This document shows, in pieces, positions 1 through 6,282 of a stretch of DNA of 8,894 nucleotides. Where the stretch lies: positions 1-8,894 of the forward strand of contig DKFS01000056.1 in NCBI GenBank assembly GCA_002452855.1, in the 5' to 3' direction. The stretch's first letter is position 1. Each line of letters starts with the position of its first letter. The translations under genes and the position numbers were made by a program. The notes below the pieces were generated by a model. It was given only the letters and a program-made list of their open reading frames with translations, searched no databases and was not told where the DNA came from. The stretch is from Sulfurospirillum sp. UBA6790 (GTDB lineage: Bacteria > Campylobacterota > Campylobacteria > Campylobacterales > Sulfurospirillaceae).

Positions 1-1670
1 TAATTCGCAATTATGAAGCTGCTGGATTTAATACCATTGATGCTATTTTTGACACCGCTTACAGTGAAAAAGTCCTCTACCTTCTTGACGTAAAATTGCG
101 TGAAAAAGCGATTCATAAATTTTCACTGCTTCCTTTTTTTAAACACATTAAACTCTTTTATAATCTCGACAATCGTATTACGATGATGCCTGATTTTAAA
201 TCGGGGTATACCTGTGAATTACTTTCAACGTACGAGATGGATACTTCGAATATTTGTTTTGAACTCTCTGAAAAGCATCAAGTAGGTATGTATGCAGGTG
301 TGGACAAGCTGGTTTTAAATCTGTATAAACAGCAAGGCTACAAAATGGCGATTGATGATTTTGGTGTTGGCTTTTCTGGACTTCAAATGCTTTTTAATGC
401 CGACCCCAATTTTATTAAGATTGACCGTTTTTTTATCAATGAAATTCATTTGAGCAAAAAGAAGAAGCTTTTTGTTAGCTCCATTGTGCAAATAGCTCAA
501 GCCATGGGAATCTTTACGATTGTTGAAGGTGTTGAGTGTGAAGAGGAGTATTTGGAGTGTAAAAAATTAGGCTGCAACATGGTTCAAGGCTATTTTGTAC
601 AAAAGCCCACACAAAATGTTTGGGAGATTTTACCAGGATATGACCACGTCAAAGCATTGTCTCAAAGCGAAAAACGCAAAAATGGCAAAATATCCAATAT
701 TGAAAAGTATATACAAAAGAGCCATCCCGTTTTTGTGGATTCGCATATCAATGAAGTCTATGAACTGTTGCGAGAAGATAAAAAAATCTATTTTGTGCCT
801 GTTCTGGCACGTGATTTAACTCCCATTGGTATTATTAAAGACGCGGACATTAAGTCTTATATTTACTCCAATTATGGTAAATCTTTGTTATACAACATTA
901 CGCAAGGCAGTCTTAAAAATATCGTCTCGCATTGCGGACGTGCCGATATAAATGACCCGTTGGAGAAGATTTTAAAAATCTATGCCTTTGATGATGATAA
1001 CGACGCTATTTTAATTACGCAAGATGAAAAATATATTGGGTATTTAAGTTCCAAAGTGCTTTTGGATATTGTCAATGAAAAAAATATCGTTGATGCCAAA
1101 GACCAAAATCCTCTGACGGGCCTTTCTGGTAACCGCATTATCAATGAGTTTGTCGCCAATGCTATGGAATCTAAAGAAAAAGTGATGATGGCGTATTTTG
1201 ACTTTGATAATTTCAAGCCTTTTAATGACTATTATGGCTTTCGCAAAGGGGATCGTGCTATTACCCTTTTTGCCGACATCCTTAAAAGCTCTGTCGGGTT
1301 TGATGAATGTTTGATAGGCCATGTGGGCGGGGATGATTTTTTTTTAGGTTGGAGCCTCAAAGAAGAGGACAGTTTTGAAAAAGTTTATGGTATCGTCGAT
1401 GATATTGTGAGTAAATTTGCAGAAGATATTAAAAGTTTTTATTGTGAACAAGGCATTTGTTCAGGGTATATTATGGCTAAAAATCGTGATGGTGAATTAC
1501 AGAAATTTCCATTAATGACGGTTAGTGCGGCTGTCATTTGTCATGGATTTGGGCATCAGCATGATTTAGACGATAATGAGCTCAATGAGATATTTGGCAT
1601 CTTGAAGAAAAATGCCAAACTCTCACCAACGCATATCTCTTGTGTTGATTTAGGCGTTATCAAACATTAG
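1..1670 (+). CDS. EAL-CBS-GGDEF cyclic-di-GMP turnover protein, 5'-truncated by the window
   Basis: The reading frame is open from base 3 and the true start lies upstream; 555 residues are visible. The visible part starts inside an EAL phosphodiesterase domain (about residues 1-210). Its catalytic landmarks are present: N in YNLDN, E87 of ELSE, D118-D119 of DDFGVG, K139 and D141 of KID, E175 and E178 of EGVE, and Q195 of QGY. The EAL signature itself would lie off the window. A CBS-domain pair follows (about 236-361; pattern VPVL..PIGIIKDADI). A C-terminal GGDEF domain (about 366-541) has PLTGL, FDFDNFKPFND and the signature GGDDF at 1326-1340. The fourth signature residue is D instead of E, and there is no RxxD inhibitory site upstream, so cyclase activity is doubtful. 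Family knowledge: EAL hydrolyses c-di-GMP, GGDEF makes it or acts as a GTP sensor, and CBS pairs bind adenine nucleotides. Inference: mainly a phosphodiesterase with sensory CBS and GGDEF parts, probably cytoplasmic. The 3' end overlaps the convergent gene by 11 bp. Confidence 0.9.
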   Translation, partial: IRNYEAAGFNTIDAIFDTAYSEKVLYLLDVKLREKAIHKFSLLPFFKHIKLFYNLDNRITMMPDFKSGYTCELLSTYEMDTSNICFELSEKHQVGMYAGVDKLVLNLYKQQGYKMAIDDFGVGFSGLQMLFNADPNFIKIDRFFINEIHLSKKKKLFVSSIVQIAQAMGIFTIVEGVECEEEYLECKKLGCNMVQGYFVQKPTQNVWEILPGYDHVKALSQSEKRKNGKISNIEKYIQKSHPVFVDSHINEVYELLREDKKIYFVPVLARDLTPIGIIKDADIKSYIYSNYGKSLLYNITQGSLKNIVSHCGRADINDPLEKILKIYAFDDDNDAILITQDEKYIGYLSSKVLLDIVNEKNIVDAKDQNPLTGLSGNRIINEFVANAMESKEKVMMAYFDFDNFKPFNDYYGFRKGDRAITLFADILKSSVGFDECLIGHVGGDDFFLGWSLKEEDSFEKVYGIVDDIVSKFAEDIKSFYCEQGICSGYIMAKNRDGELQKFPLMTVSAAVICHGFGHQHDLDDNELNEIFGILKKNAKLSPTHISCVDLGVIKH

Positions 1671-2343
1671 TCATTTTTTTAGCGTCGTACATTTTTTTGA
1701 AAATATAGATGATAATACTCAGTGCAAATAGCATTAAAAGTGTGATGAAAATCATTTTGCCGCCACCACTTAAATTTTGACCAAAATAACTGTACACAAG
1801 TGTTGCCGGAAGTTGTCCAATACCTGTTGCGACCCAAAAACTCCAAAATCGAATGGAAGTTAAGCCTGCGGCATAGCTTACGACATCAAATGAAACAAAA
1901 GGAAGCAATCGACACACCATAATCGTATGTTTCCCATAACGTTCAAAAAAAGTGTCAGTCGCTTCTAAGGCTTGTTTACTGGTGATTTTTTCAACCACAT
2001 CACGCCCTAAAACTCGTGCGATAAAAAAACACAAAGCCGCTCCAACCATTGCACTGCTCCACGATAACATAGCTCCCCACACCCATCCAAAAATGGCAGC
2101 ATTGGAAAGGGTAATCAAAAAAGCAGGAATAGGTGCGATAATAGACTGAAGAATCATGAGTAAAAATGAGATGAGTGCGGCGTAGGTACCAAATTCTCTC
2201 AAATAGAGAATGACGCTTTCTAAATTGAGTGAGCTTAAGACACGAACAGCATGATTGAGATGTACATGAATACTTGGAACCATAAAATAAAGCCCTAAGC
2301 AGAGTAGGACAGAGAGAAGTAGAGCTATTTGTGATTTTTTCAT
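1660..2343 (-). CDS. TVP38/TMEM64 (DedA-like) family inner-membrane protein
   Basis: This is a 227-residue protein with an N-terminal hydrophobic segment (about 6-22), several more membrane segments (about 52-75, 80-110, 140-160, 165-185, 195-215) and a basic C-terminal tail. The family core is readable: API-P near residue 70, FGWVWGA near 85, and the signature stretch from R145 (RLLPFVSFDVVSYAAGLT) to GIGQLPAT (174-181). TVP38/TMEM64 proteins belong to the DedA/VTT superfamily, linked in general to lipid scrambling or membrane homeostasis; the bacterial substrate is unknown. The ATG at 2343 is preceded by AAAAGG at a suitable distance. It is the last gene of a three-gene operon, 11 bp after the small membrane protein. 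A YdjY-like gene lies two genes upstream, as TVP38 proteins flank ydjY in E. coli (YdjX, YdjZ). Family assignment is firm; the biochemical role is unknown. Confidence 0.88.
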   Translation of the reverse strand: MKKSQIALLLSVLLCLGLYFMVPSIHVHLNHAVRVLSSLNLESVILYLREFGTYAALISFLLMILQSIIAPIPAFLITLSNAAIFGWVWGAMLSWSSAMVGAALCFFIARVLGRDVVEKITSKQALEATDTFFERYGKHTIMVCRLLPFVSFDVVSYAAGLTSIRFWSFWVATGIGQLPATLVYSYFGQNLSGGGKMIFITLLMLFALSIIIYIFKKMYDAKKMTNV

Positions 2344-2354
2344 AGGGGCGCCTT

Positions 2355-2750
2355 TTACGATAACTTAGAAAAGAAAGAGACCTTTTTGCCAAGTAAATGG
2401 TAGACAATCATAAAATTAATGAGTGTTAAAATCCCCAAAAAAACTGTTTTTATGGTTGAAATAGAGATATCATAGAGGTAAAAATTACGCATACTATAAT
2501 AAATCAAGTCGATTTTAGAGAACCAAAAACAGAGGAGGAACATTATGCTTTGAAGCACAAAGAAAAGAGCCACTGAGGCACTGTTTTTAAAAAAAGAAAA
2601 AACAATCCCCAATGCTACACACACTTCAATGACAAGCCTTTCATGAATGCGCATTTCCAACCATACATTGGTTGAAATAATCAGATTGATGCTAAGCGCT
2701 AAAAGTAATCCACAAAAGGCATAAAAAAGTGCAAGAAAAAGCTTATTCAT
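2355..2750 (-). CDS. Unrecognised small integral membrane protein, about four membrane segments
   Basis: I do not recognise this 131-residue protein. It is very hydrophobic, with likely membrane segments at about residues 4-26, 38-54, 58-78 and 98-119, and a short basic tail (GKKVSFFSK). The charged residues are few and cluster in short loops (EMRIHER at 32-38, KID at 79-81). I see no catalytic motif or cysteine pair of known type. The start ATG overlaps the last 8 bp of the upstream lipoprotein gene (ATGAATAA) and has no good Shine-Dalgarno sequence, so translation is probably coupled. The next gene follows 11 bp after its stop. Its place between a YdjY-like lipoprotein and a TVP38 protein suggests a membrane subunit of the same module, but that rests on context only. 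Confidence 0.8.
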   Translation of the reverse strand: MNKLFLALFYAFCGLLLALSINLIISTNVWLEMRIHERLVIEVCVALGIVFSFFKNSASVALFFVLQSIMFLLCFWFSKIDLIYYSMRNFYLYDISISTIKTVFLGILTLINFMIVYHLLGKKVSFFSKLS

Positions 2751-3402
2751 TGATAAGTTTATAGTTTATTGCAACCAATGTGCCATCTTTTGGAAGAAGA
2801 GATGCATTTCCATGAAAACTTACTTCACCACGTTTTTCAACAGCGCCATAGGTATACACGCGATTAGAAATAATACCAACAGAACAGCTATCTAGGCACG
2901 TAATACAGCCAGTGTTAAACTCTTTAGCATTTTTTTCATTCCCCCCAAAACGTAAATCAATCAAGTTTTTATTGCTATCGACAATAACTTCATTGATGTC
3001 ATAACTTTTTGGTGCGCCATTCCATGTGACACTCATGGCAATTTTTTGACCTTCAACATGGGTTGTCTCTCCATTGGCTTTGGTCATATTGTTGCCTGCA
3101 ACGCCACCAATCTCAAGCATCGCTTGTAGAAAATCATTTTGATTTTGATAAGCGACAAAAACAGGTTTATCACCGAATTTTCCATCTTTAAAAACAACAG
3201 CATGACGCGTGTTTTCCGTTAAATATTTACCGTTTACCGATGCCAAAATCGTGATGGTTTTGTTCTCTTTATCTACTTTCATAGGAGCACTAAGTGAGAC
3301 ACCATTGACGGAGACATTTTGAGTAGTAGCTGATTCATCTTTTTTTTGGCATGCACTAAAAAAAAGAGCCACAACAGCAAGAAGAGCAAGTGTTTTTTTC
3401 AT
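2743..3402 (-). CDS. YdjY-like lipoprotein with a CxxCxxxC motif
   Basis: A 219-residue protein with a lipoprotein signal: MKK, a hydrophobic stretch at 5-15 and a lipobox FSAC with C18 as the lipidated cysteine. A polar linker follows, then a domain that from memory matches the E. coli YdjY family. Readable family pieces are NGKYLTENTRHAVV (57-70), GGVAGNNMT (99-107), FGGN (152-155) and GCITCLDSC (165-173), the last giving C166, C169 and C173 in CxxCxxxC spacing. E. coli YdjY is annotated as a ferredoxin-like Fe-S protein. Metal or cluster binding here is inference, and only three cysteines are clustered. I chose the ATG at 3402 over a longer frame (to 3450) because AAGGA precedes it and the signal peptide begins there. 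It is the first gene of the operon and overlaps the next gene by 8 bp. Likely location: membrane-anchored and facing the periplasm. Confidence 0.88.
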   Translation of the reverse strand: MKKTLALLAVVALFFSACQKKDESATTQNVSVNGVSLSAPMKVDKENKTITILASVNGKYLTENTRHAVVFKDGKFGDKPVFVAYQNQNDFLQAMLEIGGVAGNNMTKANGETTHVEGQKIAMSVTWNGAPKSYDINEVIVDSNKNLIDLRFGGNEKNAKEFNTGCITCLDSCSVGIISNRVYTYGAVEKRGEVSFHGNASLLPKDGTLVAINYKLINE

Positions 3403-3448
3403 GAGGATTCCTTTGTCTTTGTTTATTTTCCACGAAAATCTAGAAAGC

Positions 3449-3454
3449 ATTGTA
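3449..3454 (-). promoter_or_regulatory. Candidate -10 box for the YdjY-like/TVP38 operon
   Basis: The minus strand reads TACAAT here, preceded by a TTTTT run. This matches the usual Campylobacterota sigma-70 pattern, in which a T-rich stretch replaces a clear -35. The predicted start near 3442 would leave a leader of about 40 nt before the ATG at 3402. An imperfect inverted repeat (GACT..AGTC, 3471-3483) lies in the -35 region. The call is by eye only. Confidence 0.4.
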
Positions 3455-3816
3455 GTGCAGAAAAACTTTAGACTTAATTAGTCATAATTTTTTTACTTTA
3501 GTTTTTTTTAAGCAATATTTGAATGAAATAAAGAAGGAGATGGCATTTGAATTGCATTGCGCTACAATGTTTTATTGCTACGGTAGAATCGCTATTTGTA
3601 TTAATCGAAAGCATGAATTATTGATTTGGGTTTGTTGTTTAAAAATATAGTCTATTCCATAGAGTAATATTTTTTATAAATTTTATATAACACCATTTAA
3701 TCGTCATTTTTGGAATGTCCATGCAAAATACTAGCCAAATAAAGATTATTGTAACATAGCCATGAGATGAACTTTTAAAAATTGAGTAAAGATTATAATG
3801 AGAAAATAAAATGTGG
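3455..3816. other. AT-rich intergenic stretch without a convincing gene
   Basis: About 360 bp between the lipoprotein promoter and the 3' end of tRNA-Phe. I found no reading frame with both a proper ribosome binding site and recognisable protein features, and no strong hairpin or tandem repeat. Several plus-strand -10-like boxes occur (TACAAT at 3563-3568, TAGAAT at 3584-3589, TATAAT at 3794-3799), but in DNA this AT-rich they are weak evidence. A small RNA or a decayed gene cannot be excluded. Confidence 0.5.
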
Positions 3817-3892
3817 TGGTGGCTGGAGACGGAATCGAACCGCCGACACGGAGATTTTCAGTCTCCTGCTCTACCGACTGAGCTATCCAGCC
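3817..3892 (-). tRNA. tRNA-Phe (anticodon GAA), CCA encoded
   Basis: The minus strand folds as a complete 76-nt cloverleaf. The acceptor stem is GGCTGGA/TCCAGCC with discriminator A and an encoded CCA (3819-3817). The D-stem is GCTC/GAGC, and the anticodon stem GGAGA/TCTCC encloses the loop CTGAAAA, giving anticodon GAA. The T-stem GGCGG/CCGTC (one G-U pair) has the loop TTCGATT. The body resembles E. coli tRNA-Phe. It lies 51 bp downstream of murD on the same strand and has its own TATAAT promoter. Confidence 0.97.
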
Positions 3893-3910
3893 ACGCTTTG
3901 AAGAGTTGAA

Positions 3911-3916
3911 ATTATA
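3911..3916 (-). promoter_or_regulatory. -10 box of the tRNA-Phe promoter
   Basis: A perfect TATAAT on the minus strand, 18 bp upstream of the mature tRNA 5' end, preceded by a TTTTT run (3925-3921). Predicted initiation near 3904 leaves a short leader for RNase P to remove. The spacing and perfect box make this one of the better promoter calls here. Confidence 0.6.
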
Positions 3917-3932
3917 GCTTAAAAACTTTAAT

Positions 3933-3953
3933 ACTAGCTTATGTTAAGCTAGT
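3933..3953 (-). terminator. Hairpin over the murD stop codon, possible intrinsic terminator
   Basis: A perfect 9-bp inverted repeat (ACTAGCTTA / TAAGCTAGT) with a 3-nt ACA loop on the transcript. It includes the murD stop codon (3946-3944). A U-run (TTTTT, 3925-3921) follows only after about seven intervening bases, and the stem is low in GC, so termination may be weak. It sits just before the tRNA-Phe promoter. Confidence 0.4.
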
Positions 3954-5137
3954 GCCAACTCTTTAAAGCGATCACCTCTATGTGCATACGATTTAAACTG
4001 GTCTAAACTAGCAGCTGCAGGGGAGAGGAGAGCAACCGTTTTTTGTGTATGCATCGCATGAATTTGTTGCATCGCTTCTTCAATGACATGGCATTTTGAG
4101 AGCCAAATATTCTCTTTTTGTGCAAAAGTTGCTAGTCTTTCGGTATTGGAACCAATGGCAAAGATTTTTACATGTAACGGTTTCATAAAATCAAATAACT
4201 CTTGCAGATCAACGCCTTTGTCATCCCCACCTAAGACAAGCAGTATCTCTTCATCTTTGTAACGCTTAAGAGCTTCAATTGTCGCATCAACATTCGTTCC
4301 TTTAGAGTCATCGACCCAAAGTCTGCCTTGTTTATCATGAAACTCTTCAATCTTGTAATGATCAATTTTAAAGGTATTAAGATGCTGGTAATCCACACGG
4401 TCTAATAAGATTTTTTGTGCACATGTTGCTAAAACGGCATCGAGTAAAAAAGGTGATTTAAACGCAATGTGCGTGATGTCTATACCCATTTGTTCCGCTA
4501 AATCGTATTCATTGTCGTAGCCAATGACATGTGCTAACGTGTGTGTTTGCGCATATGCTTTGGGCAAAATAGCGACACTGCCTTCTTTCATGCGCCCTAA
4601 AATTGAAAGTTTGGCTTGAATATACGCTTCCATGCTGCCATGCCATGTCAGATGGTCAGGTTTTATAGGAAGCAGTAGGTAAATATCGGGAGCTGTGATT
4701 TTTGTGTAGTGAAATGTAAAGGAACTGGTTTCTAGAATCCAGATAGGCGCTTTTACGCTGAGCTCTGCCAACGGCGTGCCAATATTGCCACCGGCAACAG
4801 CGCCTTTGTCTTTCAAAAGGTATTCGCACATTTGTGTGGTCGTCGTTTTGCCATTGGTTCCGCTGATCCAAATTGAAAAAGGCATGTCATCTTTAAAAAA
4901 GTCATATTCGCTGGTGACATGTTTGGCTTTTTGAATCAAAGCGTGATTGGCGGGAAAGCCAGGACTTGGGATTTCTACATCGCTTGTTGTAGGGTCAAAG
5001 TCTGAAGGAGGCAATAAAAGATTGCCAAACGCGTCTTCACTTTTACATGTAAAGTGATCATCAAAAATTTGACATTTGCCGCTAAATTTTTCAGCAATTG
5101 CCTTCGTTGTTTTTCCGTGTCCAAAAAGTGATATCAT
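3944..5137 (-). CDS. murD: UDP-N-acetylmuramoyl-L-alanine--D-glutamate ligase MurD
   Basis: MurD is the cytoplasmic ATP-dependent enzyme that adds D-glutamate to UDP-MurNAc-L-alanine in peptidoglycan precursor synthesis. The protein is 397 residues. The N-terminal domain opens with [11 protein letters not shown]. The P-loop GTNGKTTT is at 93-100, DHLTWHG at 161-167, the probable carbamylated lysine is K176 (AYIQAKLS), DDSKGTN is at 276-282 and GGDDKGVD at 303-310. The C-terminal signature [10 protein letters not shown] (372-381) leads to HRGDRFKE. It is shorter than the usual 430-450 residues, as I recall for Campylobacter MurD. The frame extends upstream to 5221 inside mraY, but I chose the ATG at 5137: it overlaps the mraY stop in ATGA, and the protein begins there as known homologues do. 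Translation is probably coupled to mraY. Two copies of the TTTACATGTAAA element lie inside the gene. Confidence 0.96.
   Translation of the reverse strand: MISLFGHGKTTKAIAEKFSGKCQIFDDHFTCKSEDAFGNLLLPPSDFDPTTSDVEIPSPGFPANHALIQKAKHVTSEYDFFKDDMPFSIWISGTNGKTTTTQMCEYLLKDKGAVAGGNIGTPLAELSVKAPIWILETSSFTFHYTKITAPDIYLLLPIKPDHLTWHGSMEAYIQAKLSILGRMKEGSVAILPKAYAQTHTLAHVIGYDNEYDLAEQMGIDITHIAFKSPFLLDAVLATCAQKILLDRVDYQHLNTFKIDHYKIEEFHDKQGRLWVDDSKGTNVDATIEALKRYKDEEILLVLGGDDKGVDLQELFDFMKPLHVKIFAIGSNTERLATFAQKENIWLSKCHVIEEAMQQIHAMHTQKTVALLSPAAASLDQFKSYAHRGDRFKELALA
4166..4177. repeat. TTTACATGTAAA-type element (one mismatch), in murD
   Basis: TTTACATGTAAC at 4167-4178; the extra 5' T makes TTTTACATGTAA palindrome-like. 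On the murD strand it codes L-H-V-K (about residues 321-324). Confidence 0.6.
5042..5053. repeat. TTTACATGTAAA element, perfect, in murD
   Basis: A perfect 12-bp palindrome inside murD. It is read in a different frame from the other coding copies (F-T-C-K, residues 29-32), so protein sequence alone does not explain the repeat. Confidence 0.7.
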
Positions 5138-6198
5138 CTGATTTTCAATGCCGTAAGTGCTAAAAGATTTGACATGAGAGCGATAATCCAAAATCTCACG
5201 ATAATCTTGTTTTCTGGCCAACCCTTCACCTCAAAATGATGATGAATCGGCGCCATAAGAAAAATGCGTTTTTTACGCGTTTTGTAACTCCCCACTTGTA
5301 AAATGACTGAAACAGTTTCAATTACAAAAACAAAACCAACCAATAATAATAAAAATTCATTTTTAGAAATAATGGCCATATAGCCTATAAATGCCCCAAT
5401 ACTGAGGCTTCCGCTGTCACCCATGAAGATTTCTGCGGGATAGCAATTGAACCATAAAAAGCCGACCAATGAGCCAATAACCGCTGTTGCTAGAATAACA
5501 ACTTCACCACTTCCGCCAACTTTTGGAAGTAAAAGATAGCCACTTAAAAAAGCATTACCGCCCACGTAAACAAAGACACCCAGTGATAAAATGGAAAAAA
5601 TGGAAGGAACCGTCGCAAGTCCATCCAATCCATCCGTCAAATTAACGGCGTTACTGGCTGAAATCATCACTAAAATCCAAAAAGCGAGGGCTAAGAGTTG
5701 CATATCAAAAAGAGGGTGTTTATAAAATGGAATAAAAAGATTTGTGTCCATATCGATGGAACTGTATAACACAACGGAGATAATCAAAGCTGCCATAAAT
5801 TGTAAAAAAAGTTTTCCACGTGGCGTTAATCCCGCGGTGTTGCTTTTACCTAAAATTTTGGAGAGGTCATCTTTCATTCCAATGAGCCCAAAGAGCAATA
5901 AACATCCAAGCCCTGCAAGCACAAAAAGATTGTCTAGGCGCGCATTAATCAAAATTGCCAAAGTAGAAGCCACTAAAAAGACGATGCCGCCCATGGTTGG
6001 TGTTTTGGATTTTTGCTGGTGTGTTTGAGGTGCTAGAGAGTATATCGGTTGGCTCGCGTTGCGTAATTTTGCCCATTTGATGAATTTTGGCATCAAATAA
6101 ATGGTGAAGACAAAGCCTAGAAAGAAAGCGATGCCTGCTCGAACAGTAATATATTGAAAAAGATTGACATACGTGATTTGATATAAGAAATATAGCAT
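5134..6198 (-). CDS. mraY: Phospho-N-acetylmuramoyl-pentapeptide-transferase MraY
   Basis: MraY is the polytopic inner-membrane enzyme that transfers phospho-MurNAc-pentapeptide from UDP onto undecaprenyl phosphate, making lipid I. The 354-residue length is typical. Family motifs in order are KTPTMGG (65-71), the D110-D111 pair, TPRGKL (125-130), [13 protein letters not shown] (183-195), FMGDSGS (258-264, with the catalytic-site aspartate D261) and PIHHHFE (317-323). About ten hydrophobic segments are visible. It is the first gene of a leftward unit with murD, overlapping it by 4 bp, and is transcribed divergently from gpmI. The start ATG at 6198 has only a weak GGAAAA upstream. No residue expected for activity is missing. 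Confidence 0.97.
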   Translation of the reverse strand: MLYFLYQITYVNLFQYITVRAGIAFFLGFVFTIYLMPKFIKWAKLRNASQPIYSLAPQTHQQKSKTPTMGGIVFLVASTLAILINARLDNLFVLAGLGCLLLFGLIGMKDDLSKILGKSNTAGLTPRGKLFLQFMAALIISVVLYSSIDMDTNLFIPFYKHPLFDMQLLALAFWILVMISASNAVNLTDGLDGLATVPSIFSILSLGVFVYVGGNAFLSGYLLLPKVGGSGEVVILATAVIGSLVGFLWFNCYPAEIFMGDSGSLSIGAFIGYMAIISKNEFLLLLVGFVFVIETVSVILQVGSYKTRKKRIFLMAPIHHHFEVKGWPENKIIVRFWIIALMSNLLALTALKIR

Positions 6199-6237
6199 AA
6201 AAGTGTTTTCCAGAGTTTTAGGGATATTAAAAGCAAT

Positions 6238-6243
6238 ATTCTA
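6238..6243 (-). promoter_or_regulatory. Candidate -10 box for mraY-murD
   Basis: The minus strand reads TAGAAT about 39 bp upstream of the mraY ATG. The -35 region falls within or beside the 14-bp palindrome at 6256-6269. Identified by eye from the consensus and position. Confidence 0.35.
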
Positions 6244-6247
6244 GTAA

Positions 6248-6253
6248 CATAAT
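6248..6253 (+). promoter_or_regulatory. Candidate -10 box for gpmI-fabG
   Basis: CATAAT on the plus strand, with AT-rich DNA upstream, would give a leader of about 22 nt before the gpmI TTG start. A second box, TATAAC at 6265-6270, seems too close to the ribosome binding site to be used. Confidence 0.3.
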
Positions 6254-6255
6254 GC

Positions 6256-6269
6256 TTATAAGCTTATAA
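6256..6269. promoter_or_regulatory. 14-bp perfect palindrome in the mraY/gpmI divergent promoter region
   Basis: TTATAAGCTTATAA is a perfect inverted repeat with no spacer, centred in the 84-bp gap between two divergent essential-type genes. Its symmetry and position fit an operator for a dimeric regulator, but back-to-back -10-like sequences could also produce it. No regulator is known to me for this sequence. Confidence 0.35.
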
Positions 6270-6282
6270 CAAAGGGTGCGAT

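Noticed and set aside
3403..3450. Longer N-terminus for the YdjY-like lipoprotein
   Set aside because: It would place 16 residues before a clean lipoprotein signal peptide, and its first codon overlaps the predicted -10 box.
3471..3483. Imperfect inverted repeat GACT-TAATT-AGTC upstream of the lipoprotein operon
   Set aside because: Only four paired bases per arm in AT-rich DNA; too short to call an operator, though it falls in the -35 region.
3540..3650. A 36-codon plus-strand frame starting with ATG after AAGGAG
   Set aside because: The AAGGAG directly abuts the ATG with no usable spacing, the peptide is cysteine-rich and unlike anything I know, and the surroundings are AT-rich and non-coding.
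5138..5221. Longer N-terminus for MurD
   Set aside because: It would lie inside mraY and add 28 residues before the conserved start; the ATG at 5137 overlaps the mraY stop in ATGA, as expected for coupled genes.
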